64,000 nt of DNA, from the NCBI GenBank assembly GCA_034359265.1, contig CP136892.1, forward strand, positions 8,170,501-8,234,500, given 5' to 3'. The notes below the pieces were generated by a model. The model did no database searches. It was given only the letters and a program-made list of their open reading frames with translations, and had not been told where the DNA came from. This document shows positions 12,514 to 23,814 of the stretch, in pieces (the stretch's first letter is position 1; every line of letters begins with the position of its first letter). The position numbers and the translations under genes were made by a program. This DNA is from Canna indica (taxonomy: Eukaryota > Streptophyta > Magnoliopsida > Zingiberales > Cannaceae).

Positions 12514-13038
12514 ATGCTAGTTTGTGTTGGGTCTGATAGGCAGGCTGAGGGAATCAGTGTCAGAGGGGTTTGTGCTGAGTCTATTGCTCGGGTGAAGGAA
12601 GTGGAAGATAAACCCAGCGCGGAGCTGAAAAGGCTCCATTGTGACCATGCTGTGGCGGCGACCGAAGTTTCCCGCCTACAGATTGAGGCTAGAGTCGAAG
12701 TGGAGAGATACAAATTGATGGTGCAAGACCTCAAAGGTGAGGCAGATCACTTTCGAGACGTTGCTCTTACTATGTATATCGAGGGTTTCAACAAGGGGAT
12801 TGAGCAGGCTCAATTATTCACTCATGAACCTGACTTTTTTGGGGCTAATTTTCTTAAGGAGATGAGGGACGACGCTCTGGTGAACACCGAGGCTGAGGAG
12901 GAGATTCCTGGGTCGTTTAGAGAAAATCCTCCAAACGTAGTTACAGGGTGGTGTTCACCTTCTTCAATGGATGACGATGCTCCGGGGACGAATGCTCCTG
13001 CCATGTCTACTGAGGCCGACACGACTCTTCTACAATAG
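12514..13038 (+). pseudogene. Coiled-coil C-terminal part of gypsy-type element protein
   Basis: This 174-residue open frame is helical and charged through residues 15-80, with heptad-like spacing (LKRLHCDHAVAATEVSRLQI), then FNKGIEQAQLF and an acidic tail. This layout (coiled coil, GF-x-KG-x-EQA-like segment, acidic C-terminus) is common in proteins of LARD-like plant retroelements. It has no enzyme motif. An uncharacterised host protein cannot be excluded, but the surrounding broken frames favour a retroelement. Confidence 0.4.
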
Positions 13039-13574
13039 GTGTTGAAGTAAAATCGCCCATGTGTGGGATGTCCTCATATTTGTCTGTGATGGATTCCCCT
13101 TTTAAGGGTTGTGGATGTATTTGACAATGTTTTGTCTTTTGAATTATTGAGATTTCTAATTGCCCTTGTTGTGTGCTCTTCTAGGTGATATTCGTCTCGA
13201 CATGGAAGACTCTAGGAGGAATGTGATATCTCTGTTATGAACAAAATCTATTTCCACGTGCTTTAATTTTCACATCTCTCCTTGGGATATCTATGTTTTA
13301 TTCTATTCGGAATTGAATTCAAATGTATCTATTATTTTAAATTCGATATACAACACAAATAACTAACATATTTGACAAATCATATCTACCTTCCAAATCT
13401 GATGAAACAAACATGGATTAAGAACATATGATAAGCAAAGTTTATCGTTCACAATCATCTTTAAAAATGTTGTGGACAAGATCTTATTTTAATATTTTCA
13501 ACTGCATAATTTTTCATAAATATCTAAAATACTAAATACTCCTTTTATTTATTAATTAATAATATTTTTTGCCT

Positions 13575-13575
<1 letters not shown>

Positions 13576-13612
<37 letters not shown>
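13576..13612. repeat. (AT)n microsatellite
   Basis: An almost pure AT dinucleotide run lies just outside the Pack-MULE-like element. Confidence 0.95.
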
Positions 13613-13616
<4 letters not shown>

Positions 13617-14019
13617 GCAGGACTGCATCACCCGACTTCAAGCAAGAACATAAGATATTATACAACTCATAGAAATAAGGGTTAATTACACTATATATCC
13701 TCAATTTTAGGGGTCTTCCCAATTTTGACACGAACTTTTATTTGTATCAATAGTATACTCTTATTTTTAATTTGTATCAATAATATCCCCTCGTTAAGTA
13801 ACCGTGAGTTTTGTCATTTGACGGATGACATGGCACTGCATACGTGTACCAGCGTTGAAATCAACAAATAAAATTTGAATAGAAAATGAAATCAGTGCCA
13901 AGTCATCATTGTAAAATTTAAATTGAATAAAATATTAGAAAAATACATGTCAACAAAAACTTAAAATATTAAATTATTTTAATTAGGGTTCAGCCATCTT
14001 AGGCACTTGCCGAGGGAAG

Positions 14020-14360
14020 CCGGAGCCGACTCTGATCCAACCCAAGCTGGTGATGCTGCGGGATGAGATGCTGCCTTGGCTCCGACAGGTATTGCTACTA
14101 CTGAGGGTGGAAATACTAGAACTGATGGGCGACCGGGTTGGTGGAAGAGCTGCTGGGTGATGGGGATGTGGTGGAAGTGGGAAAAGTGGGGCGGCAACAC
14201 CGACGGCGGCTGCGGCTGGTGGTGGTGGTGAGGTTGAGGGAGTGGATGGTACTTGAGAGGGAGAGGGGAGGAGGAGTGGATGTCGTCCGAGGGCTGCCGA
14301 CTGCTTTCGTAGGGTTCATCGAGGAGATGGAGAAGAGCGAGGAGCCGTAGCTGTCCACCA
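14020..14360 (-). pseudogene. GC-rich captured segment of unknown gene
   Basis: Read on the minus strand, one frame gives a His/Pro/Gln-rich stretch (PHFSHFHHIPITQQLFHQ), with GC content far above the flanks. It lies inside the Pack-MULE-like element next to glycosyltransferase pieces. It looks like a captured low-complexity coding segment, but the parent gene is not recognised. No intact frame remains. Confidence 0.35.
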
Positions 14361-14760
14361 TGAATGGCTAGATCTTGGACACTCCTCCATATCCCGATTG
14401 TATCTTGATTTCTCTCTCTACCTCTCTCCTGGTTGAGTTTTCGATTCTTATGATGGTTGGTGAGTTTCTCTCTCCATTAATTGCTTGCTTGAATTCCTTG
14501 GTCTTGTGAGTCAACAGGAGCTGCTGCTTTTGTTGTCGATCGATCTTTTGCTTGTTGCGATAATGGACGAAGACTTTTAGATCTGCTCTCCCAACTAATC
14601 CAATTTCTAAAGCAACTAATTGTGGCTAATTTAGAAGATGTGGAGATGCATTGCTCCCGTGTGTTCTCTCTTGTCACTTGGAGGAACAACGGATCAAAAG
14701 CAAGCAAACATAAAGGAGGATGTCAGTAGCTTCCTAAACAAAGAAGCTAAGGATACCTAA

Positions 14761-15212
14761 AACCCTATAGAAGAGGAGGTCGCTCATGAAGAAATCCTTC
14801 GCAACCACCGCCCCGATGCCGTCGCCACCGACATCCCCTATTGGTGACCACTGAAATTGCAGCGGAACTTGGCATTCCTCGTGTCTCAGTTCATGGCATC
14901 AAGAGGCGAGGAAGAAAGCGAGGGAGATGTCGGCAGCGGCGAGGGTAGCAGTGGAGGAGGGCGGGTCTTCACAGCGTGATCTTGACGGTCTCATCGACGA
15001 GTTGCTTGCTACTTGTTTGGGGTCGACAAAGCAGGAGAGCTGCAATGGTTGTTTGATGGAGTTGGCGAACTTTCTGCTCAAGAAAAACCATGACCCGACG
15101 TGTGGGACTTGATTAAGGAGGCATTGGCTTCCACGGCGTGGTGGTCAGCATGTTCTACGAGCTCGAGAAGGAGTATTGCGACTGCTATCGGAAGGTTGAC
15201 CCCGGCGAGCTA
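14761..15212 (+). pseudogene. Rearranged UDP-glycosyltransferase fragments captured by a MULE
   Basis: At least three pieces of a plant UGT (family 1 glycosyltransferase) are visible. Piece A (about 14787-14902) reads EEILRNHRPDAVATDIPYW then, after a one-base loss, TTEIAAELGIPRVS, the acceptor-domain region near residue 100-140 of the family. Piece B (about 14906-15000) reads AARVAVEEGGSSQRDL, the C-terminal helix near residue 450-480. Piece D (15126-15200) reads FHGVVVSMFYELEKEY, which in real UGTs lies shortly after piece A. The order A, C-terminus, then middle shows rearrangement. The PSPG donor-binding motif is absent, so no enzyme is made. Confidence 0.7.
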
Positions 15213-16814
15213 GGCTTGTTGGGCCTGTCACGCTCACCACGTGCACTAACGTCGAGAGAGGCGGTGGAGCGGCGTCCAAGGACCCCCGGCAAGTGCCTAA
15301 GATGGTTGAACCTTAATTAAAATAATTTAATATTTTATGTTTTTGTTGACATGTATTATTCTAATATTTTATTCATGTTAAATTTTAGACGTGGAGTGGA
15401 ACGATGACTTGGCACTGATTTCATTTTTTATTCAAATTTTATCTGTTGATTTCAACGCTTATACACGTATGAAGTGTCACATCATTAGTCAAACGGCAAA
15501 ACTCACGATTACTTAACGAGGGGATATTATTGATACAAATTGAAAATATGAGTATACTATTGATACAAATGAAAGTTCGGGTCAAAATTAGAAAAACTCC
15601 TTATATCCCGACTTTTCATTTGAATCTAATAGAGTCTCTAACTTTTATTTCATTTCTAATCTATCCCCAAGTTAAAATCTCGTCAATTGATCCGTTAAAA
15701 TGCTGACGTGGACATGCTGACTGGGATCAATAGTCCACGTTAGCAGTCAACTTAATTAACACGCTCTTGTCACCCGACAAAAAAATCCCTCGTCTGCCCC
15801 CGACAAAAATTGCGTGCCTTTGAACTCTTTCTTTTTCTTTCCCTCCCCGACCCTCGGCATCCCCGACAAGCTACTCGTATCATCCCCGGTTGCTCCCACG
15901 CTGCTCCGTCGCTGGTGTATGTGTTGCTGTCGCTGGTAAGTATCCATGCCCTATTTGTTATCTTAGCTATCATTTGTATCTATTTGTTATCGCATGCCCT
16001 AATTCCGCGGCGACGTTGAGTTGGCTTAAGCAATACATCAACAAAACCAAGAACAGTGGTATCATTTGTATCTATTTATTATCATTTGATATCTATTTGT
16101 TATCTGCTCAGTGGTATTCTCCATCATTTTTTCGTCTCTTCTCTAATTCGATTTCTGCTCAGCGACATTGAGTTGCACCAAGAACAGAGTTTGCGATCCT
16201 CTCCCCTAAGGTGATAATGGTTCGTCGTTCAAATCGACGTCGGACTACCATTCTACCTCCATGAAGAGATCCATCAGCATTGTCACCGGTAAATACAGTT
16301 ATATATTATATTAGTTATTCTATCATCTTTTATAGTTCAAATATCATCTTTTAGTTATTGTTCTATTATTTATTTACAGATAAATCTTAGTAGTAGTGAA
16401 GACGAGAATGATGTTCACACTGGAGAACATGTAGATCATGCAGAATATGTTGTACAAAGAGCTGCAATTGAAAGTGGGAGCAATGTAGATCAAGGACATT
16501 CAGTCGGTTTGATTCAAGAACATGCAAGCGATGCTGAGTCATCCGAAGATGATGATGAATACTGTCCAGTTGGAGAAAGTGATGACGATGTTGTGTCTAG
16601 TAAGTTTGAGGACCTCAGTGATGAAGAATATGTCACTGTTAGAGCATGGAAGAAAGGCATAGAAGATGCACTTGTAGTTAACGAAGTTGTATCAGTCATG
16701 GTTAGAGGTACAAGTAATGACAATTTCAACATAGAGGAGCCAATCACAGTTCAACACGTTAGTGAATACGAAGATAGTGAAGAGGAAATTGTTACACTAG
16801 AGACCAGTGACGAG

Positions 16815-18099
16815 TAGGGATGGCAATGGGTTTGTATAAATGGGTATTTACCCATCCCAGACCCTGATAGGTCATTAGCGGGTTTTGCCCGTTGGGTCGT
16901 GGGACGGGTATAGGATTTTGAGGTAAAAACCCTGTAGGGTTTGGGACGGGTTCAGGATTTTAGTCTAAAACCCGTCCCAAACCCGTTAAGGGTAAAATTA
17001 CTTAAATACCTTTCATATTATCTAATATATACTTATATAGGGATAATTATGTCTTTTTACTTATACCCTAATTCCTAACCCATTATATAATATAAATAAA
17101 TTAATAATACATTATTTTAATTCACCTGATTCACCCAGTCACCCGATGCCTCACTGCCTCAGCCATCTGCTCGATTGCCCTCAAGCCCGCTCGCCGCCTC
17201 GCTGCCCCTCCTTTCACTAGATCGCCCTCTCGCCGCTCCTCAATCACACGACCGATTCTCTCGAGACCGTCGCTCAATCTCGACGCCTCTCAACAACAGC
17301 CGATTGCCTCTCAACAGAGCCGACCGCCAATCGATGTACTTCTCCGACGATTGCTTCTCCCGACACCTCCCAACAGCAACCGGTCGCCTCAATCTACTTC
17401 TCTCGACGGGCCCGACGCCGCGATCTGCTCCGACGATTGCTTCTCCCGACGCCTCTCAACAGCAGTCGACCGCCTCGATCTACTTCTCCCGACGAACCCA
17501 ATGTCATGATCTACTCCGATGATTGCTTCTCCTGACGGACCCGACGCCGCGATCTGCTTCTCCTGACGCTGCAACGCAGACGCCGAACGCCCCTTGATCT
17601 GATTCTTAAGTTTTTTTTTGTTTTTTTTTTTACTTTTTTCTTACCTGCTGCCTGCAATTATTTACTGTTGATTTTTGCATGAAAGAAGCTATTTTTCTTG
17701 CTTGTTTTGTAATTGTTACCTACCGCCTGCTCCTATTGATTCTTTGCATGAAAGAAGTCATTTTTTTTCCCAGATAATTGATAGTCTTTACTAGCTCTCG
17801 ATAGTCATTGATACTAGCTCAGATAATTGATTTCATTGTTTAAATTAGCTTACTATTTATATGATTTATGTTTAAATGTTGTGATAATTATGTTGTGATA
17901 TGTAAATTATATATATATATAATTTGTTAACGGGCGAAAAGCGGGTTCCCAGTGGGTACCCGTTAAATTAGTGGGATGGGTTTGGGAATCACCCTTCAAA
18001 ATACTAACGGGTTTGGGACGGGTTTAGGATTGAATTTTCTTAATGGGTTTGGGATAGGATTGGCTTCGCCGTCCCAAACCCGCCCCAGTGCCATCCCTA
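16815..18099. mobile_element. 1285-bp hAT element inside the MULE transposase gene
   Basis: Terminal inverted repeats TAGGGATGGCAATGG and CCAGTGCCATCCCTA bound it. The 8-bp duplication GTGACGAG is perfect on both sides (16807-16814 and 18100-18107). Subterminal ACGGGT/ACCCGT motifs repeat densely at both ends. No transposase is encoded; the interior has a CT-rich minisatellite. The host frame reads ETSDE into GAQVLNE when one copy of the duplication is counted, so insertion is exactly in the coding exon. Confidence 0.95.
17349..17575. repeat. 86-bp minisatellite within the hAT element
   Basis: Units begin GATTGCTTCTCC at 17349, 17435 and 17521, giving an 86-bp period and about 2.5 copies. 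The repeats create open frames on both strands that are not conserved genes. Confidence 0.85.
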
Positions 18100-20129
18100 G
18101 TGACGAGGGTGCACAAGTGTTGAATGAGAATGTTCATATGATGAAAAAATTCCGCAGTAAAGTATATAATCCAAAATGTGATGCAAAGGATGTTAGATTA
18201 GAACTTGGGATGAAATTTGAGTCAAATGCCCAGTTTAAAGAAGTTGTCCAAAGCTATTCCGTTGTCAATGGTTATAACATTAGATGGACCAAGACTTGTG
18301 TGAAAAAAATTGAAGTCAAATGTACTACAGGATGCCCATGGAGAATATACGGAAGTTGGATGAAGAGAGAATTGACATTCATGATTAAGAGCTACAATAT
18401 CCAACACACATGTTCAAGAAACATGAGGAATCGTCAAGCTACTGTAAGCTGGATAACTTCCTATTATCTTGAAAATTTTAGGAGCAATCCAAATTGGAGT
18501 GTGCAAGAAATGGAAAAAGATTTGCTAGCTAAGTTTTATATCAATATATCTAGAATGAAAGCTTACAGATCGAAGTGGGAGGCACTAAGAAGACTCCGGG
18601 GCTCTATTGAAGATCATTATGCATTGCTTGGTTCTTATTTAGCACAATTACGATATGTGAACCCAATGAGCATGTTTCAAATTGTATGCAACCGGGAATC
18701 TACAGGTGCACCTCTAGTGTTTCAATGACTATATGTTGGCTTTGATGCTCTAAAAAATGGATTCCTTCAAAGTTGCAGACCCATCATTGGATTGGATGAG
18801 TGTTTCTTAAAGATATTTCTGGGTGGACAATTACTGACTACTATTGGCATAGATGGGAACAATCAGATATTCCCCATTGCATGGGCTGTAGTCGAAGGAG
18901 AAAATTATCAGTCATGGAGTTGGTTCTTGGGGGTATTATTTGATGATTTGGGGATTGATCAAGGATATGGATTGACACTTATAAGCGATCAACAAAAAGT
19001 AAGTATTCATTAGTTATTTATTATTATTATTTTATATAATAGTAAGTGTTTTTTATTATAACAGTAAGTATTTTTTTACTATAATGCAGGGGCTTGAATA
19101 TGCTATCAAACATAGAGTGACGTATTGCTGCCGAACATAAAAATTGTGCAAGGCATGTCTATGCAAATTGGAAGAAAAAAATACCATGGTCACGTTTTAA
19201 AAACACTATTTTGGAAAGTTGTGAGGTGCATAGTTCAGTCAGATTTCAAGCGAGCATTGGATGAACTACAAGCAACTTCAGAGAGTACTTATCAAAATTT
19301 TATTGGAATTGGAGTTCAAAAATTTTGTCAAAATTTTATCAGTACCCTTTGCAAGTGTGATGTGGTAAGCAATAATATAAGTGAGACATTTAATGGTTAT
19401 ATTTTGAAGGCCAGAGGTAAACCAATTATTGACATGCTTGAGGATATTCGACGTATGTTGATGGCACGAATGCAATACAAAAGGGAATTGATGTTGAAAA
19501 GCAATGATATCATATGCCCCAACATACGTAAAAAACTTGAAGAAAATAAGATATTGCCATGTGACACCGGCGGAGAATATGAAATTCGAGGTGCAAGAGT
19601 TAGACAAGATAAATGTTGTTAATTTGATGGGTCGAACTTGTTCTTGCCGACATTGGGATTTATCCGGCATACCATGTAAGCATGCTATCTCTTGTATCAG
19701 TTGGCTAAAAGAAGAACCAGACCAATATGTTGATAATTACTACAAGAGGGATGCATACTTGAAGACATATGAGTTATTGTTGCAACCTTTGACTAGGAAG
19801 GATACATGGCCTGAAGTGGAAGAACCTCACGTGTTGCCACCTCCGGTGAATAAGATGCCCGATAGGCCAAAGAAAAGAAGAAGAAGAGACTTACATGAAG
19901 ATGATAGTAGAACGAGACTATCTCGAGGAGGCTTAGTTATTACATGTCAGATATGCTATGAAGATGGGCATAATAGAAGAAGTTGTCCACTAAGGGGGCA
20001 ACCATCTGCATCGCGGACTCATTCAGAGGTTATTTTATGAAATGATTTTATGATGTCCTAACTAATATTGCATGAAATGATTTTATAATGTCCTAACTAA
20101 TATTGCTACCCTTTTATGATCATAGGGCA

Positions 20130-20205
20130 CAGCTTCTAGTAGAGGAGAAGGACCCCTTCTAGTAGAGGAGAAGGACCCCTTCTAGTAGAGGAGGAAGGAT
20201 CTCAT
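20130..20205. repeat. 24-bp tandem repeat, three units
   Basis: CTTCTAGTAGAGGAGAAGG recurs every 24 bp from about 20133, in the intron or exon junction region near the end of the transposase gene. Confidence 0.8.
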
Positions 20206-20499
20206 TAGTATAAAATTTGATTGATTTTATTATTATTTTTGATACTGTACTATTTTATTATTAATGTTTTATTATTGTTTTTTTACCACAGGCTATCAAT
20301 AGAGAAAGATCGATGGCATTGCAAGGAATTGGTGTTTTTGTTGGTGAAGAGACACGAAATCCATATTTTGTGGGTGAATCTAGCTTGGTGACAGTTACAT
20401 CACCCCAACCAGTACAAGGATCTCAAACTTCACCATTGATGCAAGAGGGTCTCAATGATACACAGAATATGATAGTTTGATGTTGATGCAACTATCATT

Positions 20500-21780
20500 T
20501 TGGCTTTTGATACATGTATAAATGGATACATGGCTTTTGATACATGTATAAATGGATACATGACTTTTGATATATGTATAAATGTATACAGGTTTCAGTT
20601 TCATGTATATTGTTTAAATTTTCAACTGAAATTTGAGGTTTTCAGCTGATAAATGGTTGTTTAAGTTTCATGCATAAATGTAACTATCAGTATACTGTTT
20701 AATTATCCACTGATACAACTATCAGGTTTTATGCCTTGTTGATTACATGTATAAATTTTATGCCTTGTTGATTGCTGAAACCTTATCAGGTTTCAGCTGA
20801 AACATACTGATAAATATCAATTTCATGTGATAAGGTTTCGAAACATATATACTGATAAATATTAGTTTCATGTGATAAGATTTCAGCTTGTTTCAGTTTT
20901 ATTACTCAAACTTTATTGCTTGTTTCAGTTTCAGCTGATACATATTTAAAGGTTTTATGCTTATTTCAGTTTCATGTATTCAGCTAAAACATACGGATAA
21001 ATATCAGTTTCATGTGATAAGGTTTCAGCTTGTTTCAGTTTCATTGCTCAAACTTTATTCTTGTTTCAATTTCAGCTAAAACATATTTAAAGGTTTTATG
21101 CTTGTTTCAGTTTCATGTATTTAGCTGAAACATACTGATAAATATCAGTTTCATGTGATAAGGTTTCAGCTTGTTTCAGTTTCATTGCTCAAACTTTATT
21201 GCTTGTTTCAGTTTCAGCTGAAACATATTTAAAGGTTTTATGCTTGTTTTAGTTTCATGTATACTGATAAATAACATACTGATAAATGTTTTATGCATGT
21301 ATATTGTTTAAGTTTCATTGCTCAAACTTTATCAGGTTTCAGCAATCATACAAGTTTCATTATCAGGTTCAGGTTTCAAGTTTAAATATGCTTTGAGATT
21401 GATGTTTATCAGTATGTTTCAGTATGTTTAAATATCAGTATGTTTCAGTTGAAACCTGATAGCTGAAATCTGATACAAGTTTCATATCAGCAATGATAGG
21501 TTTCAGCAATGATAGGTTTCATTGATAGGTTTCAGCAATGATAGGTTTCATTGATACAGTAGCTTGGTTTCAACAATGATAGGTTTCATTGATATCAATA
21601 ATGTTTGATTTTATATAGATTTCATTATCATGTTCAGGTTTCAAGTCTAAATATGCTTTGAGATTGATGTTTATCAGTATGTTTCAGTATGTTTAAATAT
21701 CAGTATGTTTCAGCTGAAACCTGATAGTTGAAACCTGATAAGGTTTCAACTGAAACCTGATTTCTACAATAATCTCAATT
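20500..21780. repeat. GTTTCAGCTGAAAC-rich repeat array in the MULE
   Basis: First come three units of about 33 bp (TTTGATACATGTATAAATG). Then imperfect units of roughly 120-180 bp built from GTTTCAG, CAGCTGAAAC, ATACTGATAAATATC and TCATGTGATAAGG, several of them self-complementary. It lies between the convergent transposase and GRF relics. No coding potential. Confidence 0.75.
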
Positions 21781-21974
21781 AACATAATTTTATACATACA
21801 GGTTCAGATTTCTGCAATATCAGTTCAGTTCATAACAAGATACATGCAATCAACCATACATACATCAATTACAATTTGAAACACTAATCTCAAACCATTG
21901 TTAAACCATCACTAATTACATTAATTTATGAAATCATACATCAATTTTCAACCACCACCATTGTTAAACAATTT

Positions 21975-22456
21975 TCAGATAGCCATACATCCAACAACCC
22001 AAACACCAACTAATACCAAGATAACAATTTTCATTCTTTCATTCTCCCTCTCCAATCTAGTTACTATATCTCTATACATTGATAATTTCTCCATAAGAAG
22101 ATCATTCTTCTGTTGAAGTAGCCAACCGTATTGTTTCAAATTTTCTTCGTTGCTTGCTAACTTTTGCGATGATTCTTTTGCCTGACCAGAATACTCGGGA
22201 TTATGTCATTCAAAGAAATCACAATCATCAGCTCGATCCTATATAAGAACAAGAGCAATAATTAGTTTCATTTTAATTAGTTTATTTGTAAATTAGTTAC
22301 CTTCCATTGTATGCATATCCAAAATATTCTTCCTGGGTTTTTTCTCGTATTCGAAGTCAACAAACACGTCGCAATATTGTGGCATCATAAAGGTTGGGAC
22401 ATTGTCGAGGTCATGGATACTTCATCAATTTCGATTCCTACTGATCTTGACGCCAT
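21975..22456 (-). pseudogene. GRF-type zinc-finger protein relic carried by the MULE
   Basis: On the minus strand, exon 1 (22301-22456, ATG at 22454-22456) encodes TSNTRKNPGRIFWIC and exon 2 (21975-22238) continues with DDCDFF, a leucine-rich coiled segment (QQKNDLLMEKLSMY), and a C-terminal hydrophobic membrane-like helix (VILVLVGVWVVGCM). A GT-AG intron (22239-22300) joins them in phase. The NPGR-x-FW-x-C and C-x-FF pattern is typical of GRF zinc fingers. It is broken: in-frame TGA codons in the first exon and after DFFE, and a one-base loss before the coiled part. Similar small GRF-plus-helix proteins occur in plant genomes, often tied to repeats. Its role in transposition is unknown. Confidence 0.65.
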
Positions 22457-23161
22457 TATATGTTGTACATATAAGAAGGAAAAAATTAACAATATGATTA
22501 GTAATTGTTGAATCTTTATATGATTAACAATATAGCTATCATTAGATGCTGAATCTTTATATGATTAAACTTGAAGAAATTTAAGTATAAATTTCAGTAT
22601 ATGATTAAACTTGAAGAAATTTCACTAAAAATTTCAAATTCAATGATGTCGAACAAAGAAATTTTAATAAAATAGAAAAATTAGGGTTTTTTTAATCGGA
22701 CGAACAAAACCCTAATTTTCACTCACTATATCCGAATGATACAAAAACTAGGTTTATTGACCTTGATGGAGAGGAGTTGGACAAACCGTGAGCTTCGTTG
22801 ATGTGGTGCTGAAGAACTCAAGGTTGCGCCTGGATTTAGGGCACGCGGCCAACAGCGGTGAAATGATCCACCGGTGACAGCAACACACCGGCGATAGCAA
22901 AACACCGGCGACAGCAAAACATCGGCGAGCATGGGATCTACTAGGAGGCGGGATATCGGGGATGAGGATGGTCGGAGGAAATGACGAGTAAATAGGTTAG
23001 GGCAGGCAGAGAGTGTTAAGTTGACCGCTAACGTGGACTGCTAATCCCACGTCAGCATTTTAACGGGTCAATTGACAGGAGTTTAACTTAGGAATAGATT
23101 AGAAATGAAATAAAAGTTAGAGATCCTATTAGATTCAAATGAAAAGCCAAGATATATTAGG

Positions 23162-23600
23162 GAGAGAGAGAGAGTAAAAATTATGATATATAAAGTAATT
23201 TTAGAGACGTTGATGTAAAAAAGTCCTGTGATGTAGTATTTTTCAAATTTTAGAGACGTTGATGTGACACTGCTGATCTACGTTAATAGTGTCACGAGTA
23301 TAACTTAATTAACACCTCTTTCGTAATGATATATAATTAAAATAAATTAGAAATTAGAATATTCTATTCATACAAATAAAATTTTAAAAATTTAATAATT
23401 AGCCCCAATACAAATCTACATAACAGCGTCACCGTCAACTTTTTTAAAGAAAAAAAAGGTGCCAAACAACATATAATGCAATGCGAGAGATACTAGAGTA
23501 GCAATTCAAGCCTTTCTCTCACTAGGACCCTACCCGATTAAATCGGCGAGTAATTGAACGGCCCAGGCTTCGCCATACCGCGACTTGCTACCGACGGGTG
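23162..23600. other. AT-rich intergenic DNA between MULE and ERF gene
   Basis: A (GA)n run borders the MULE end. The sequence TTTAGAGACGTTGATGT occurs twice (about 23202 and 23253). The part at 23176-23203 resembles the outer end of the Pack-MULE terminal repeat. No gene seen. Confidence 0.5.
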
Positions 23601-23633
23601 CCGTGACGACTGACGACCTCACGACCTCACCTA

Positions 23634-23814
23634 TGACGTCATGATGCAACCATCCCCCTTTTTATTGCGTCACCCTTTTGAAATAAAATAAGTTAATTTG
23701 CATATTTACTAAGGCGCGATAACAATAATATGAGGCTTTCCGTCACGTGCCAAAGCTGGGAAGCTTCAAGGAAGCACGAGGCACTATGTTTCCTTCGCCG
23801 CCCCCTTATTTAAG
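23634..23814 (+). promoter_or_regulatory. ERF gene promoter elements (TGACGTCA, G-box, TATA)
   Basis: A palindromic TGACGTCA (23634-23641), the site favoured by TGA-class bZIP factors, a CACGTG G-box (23744-23749), a GCCGCC core (23797-23802) and a TATA-like TTATTTAAG (23806-23814) precede the start codon by 285 to 105 bases. This suggests hormone- or defence-linked control of the ERF gene; that is inference from motif identity only. Confidence 0.55.

Larger units (their letters stand above)
10120..13250 (+). mobile_element. Degraded gypsy-type (LARD-like) retroelement remnant
   Basis: The GC content rises sharply and the translated pieces resemble the non-autonomous plant gypsy-type proteins (Transposase_28-like region, then a coiled-coil C-terminus). 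No integrase, protease or reverse transcriptase is seen. No pair of LTRs could be matched by eye, so limits are approximate and follow the base-composition change. Classification is inference from two protein segments. Confidence 0.45.
13679..15600. mobile_element. Pack-MULE-like element with long terminal inverted repeats
   Basis: About 320 bp at the left (roughly 13700-14015) is the inverted copy of about 315 bp at the right (15286-15600). Matching marks include the CTTAGGCACTTGCCG / CGGCAAGTGCCTAAG pair at the inner edges and the CCCCTCGTTAAGTAA / TTACTTAACGAGGGG pair further out. Long inverted repeats around GC-rich captured gene pieces are the hallmark of Pack-MULEs. The right terminus merges with the left end of the next MULE, and sequence at 23176-23203 resembles the missing outer part of the right repeat, so the big MULE may be nested in it. 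The 9-bp target duplication could not be established. Confidence 0.75.
16379..20480 (+). pseudogene. MuDR-like MULE transposase, interrupted
   Basis: The acidic N-terminus (DDDEYCPVGESDDD near 16545-16580) runs to 16814, is broken by the hAT element, and resumes at 18108. Then come the plant MuDR DNA-binding region (FRSKVYNP, CTTGCPWRIYGS), the MULE transposase domain (GLDECFLK near 18790, PIAWAVVEGE near 18890, LISDQQK near 18985), an intron around 19000-19090, a SWIM finger (CSCRHWDLSGIPCKHA near 19635-19682) and a CCHC knuckle (CQICYEDGH). A last exon ends with TGA at 20478-20480. Disabling changes: an in-frame TGA at 18726, frameshifts near 19115, 19170 and 19550, and the hAT insertion. 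Function was cut-and-paste transposition in the nucleus. Confidence 0.85.
15601..23162. mobile_element. 7.6-kb MuDR-like MULE
   Basis: About 155 bp at 15601-15757 is inverted at 23012-23160; shared blocks include CTTTTCATTTGAATCTAATA, TTTATTTCATTTCTAATCTA and AGTCCACGTTAGC with their complements. Inside are a MuDR-type transposase relic on the plus strand and a GRF zinc-finger relic on the minus strand, so this was an autonomous-type element. It carries a secondary hAT insertion. Ends are accurate to about 5 bases; no clear 9-bp target duplication was found. Confidence 0.85.
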
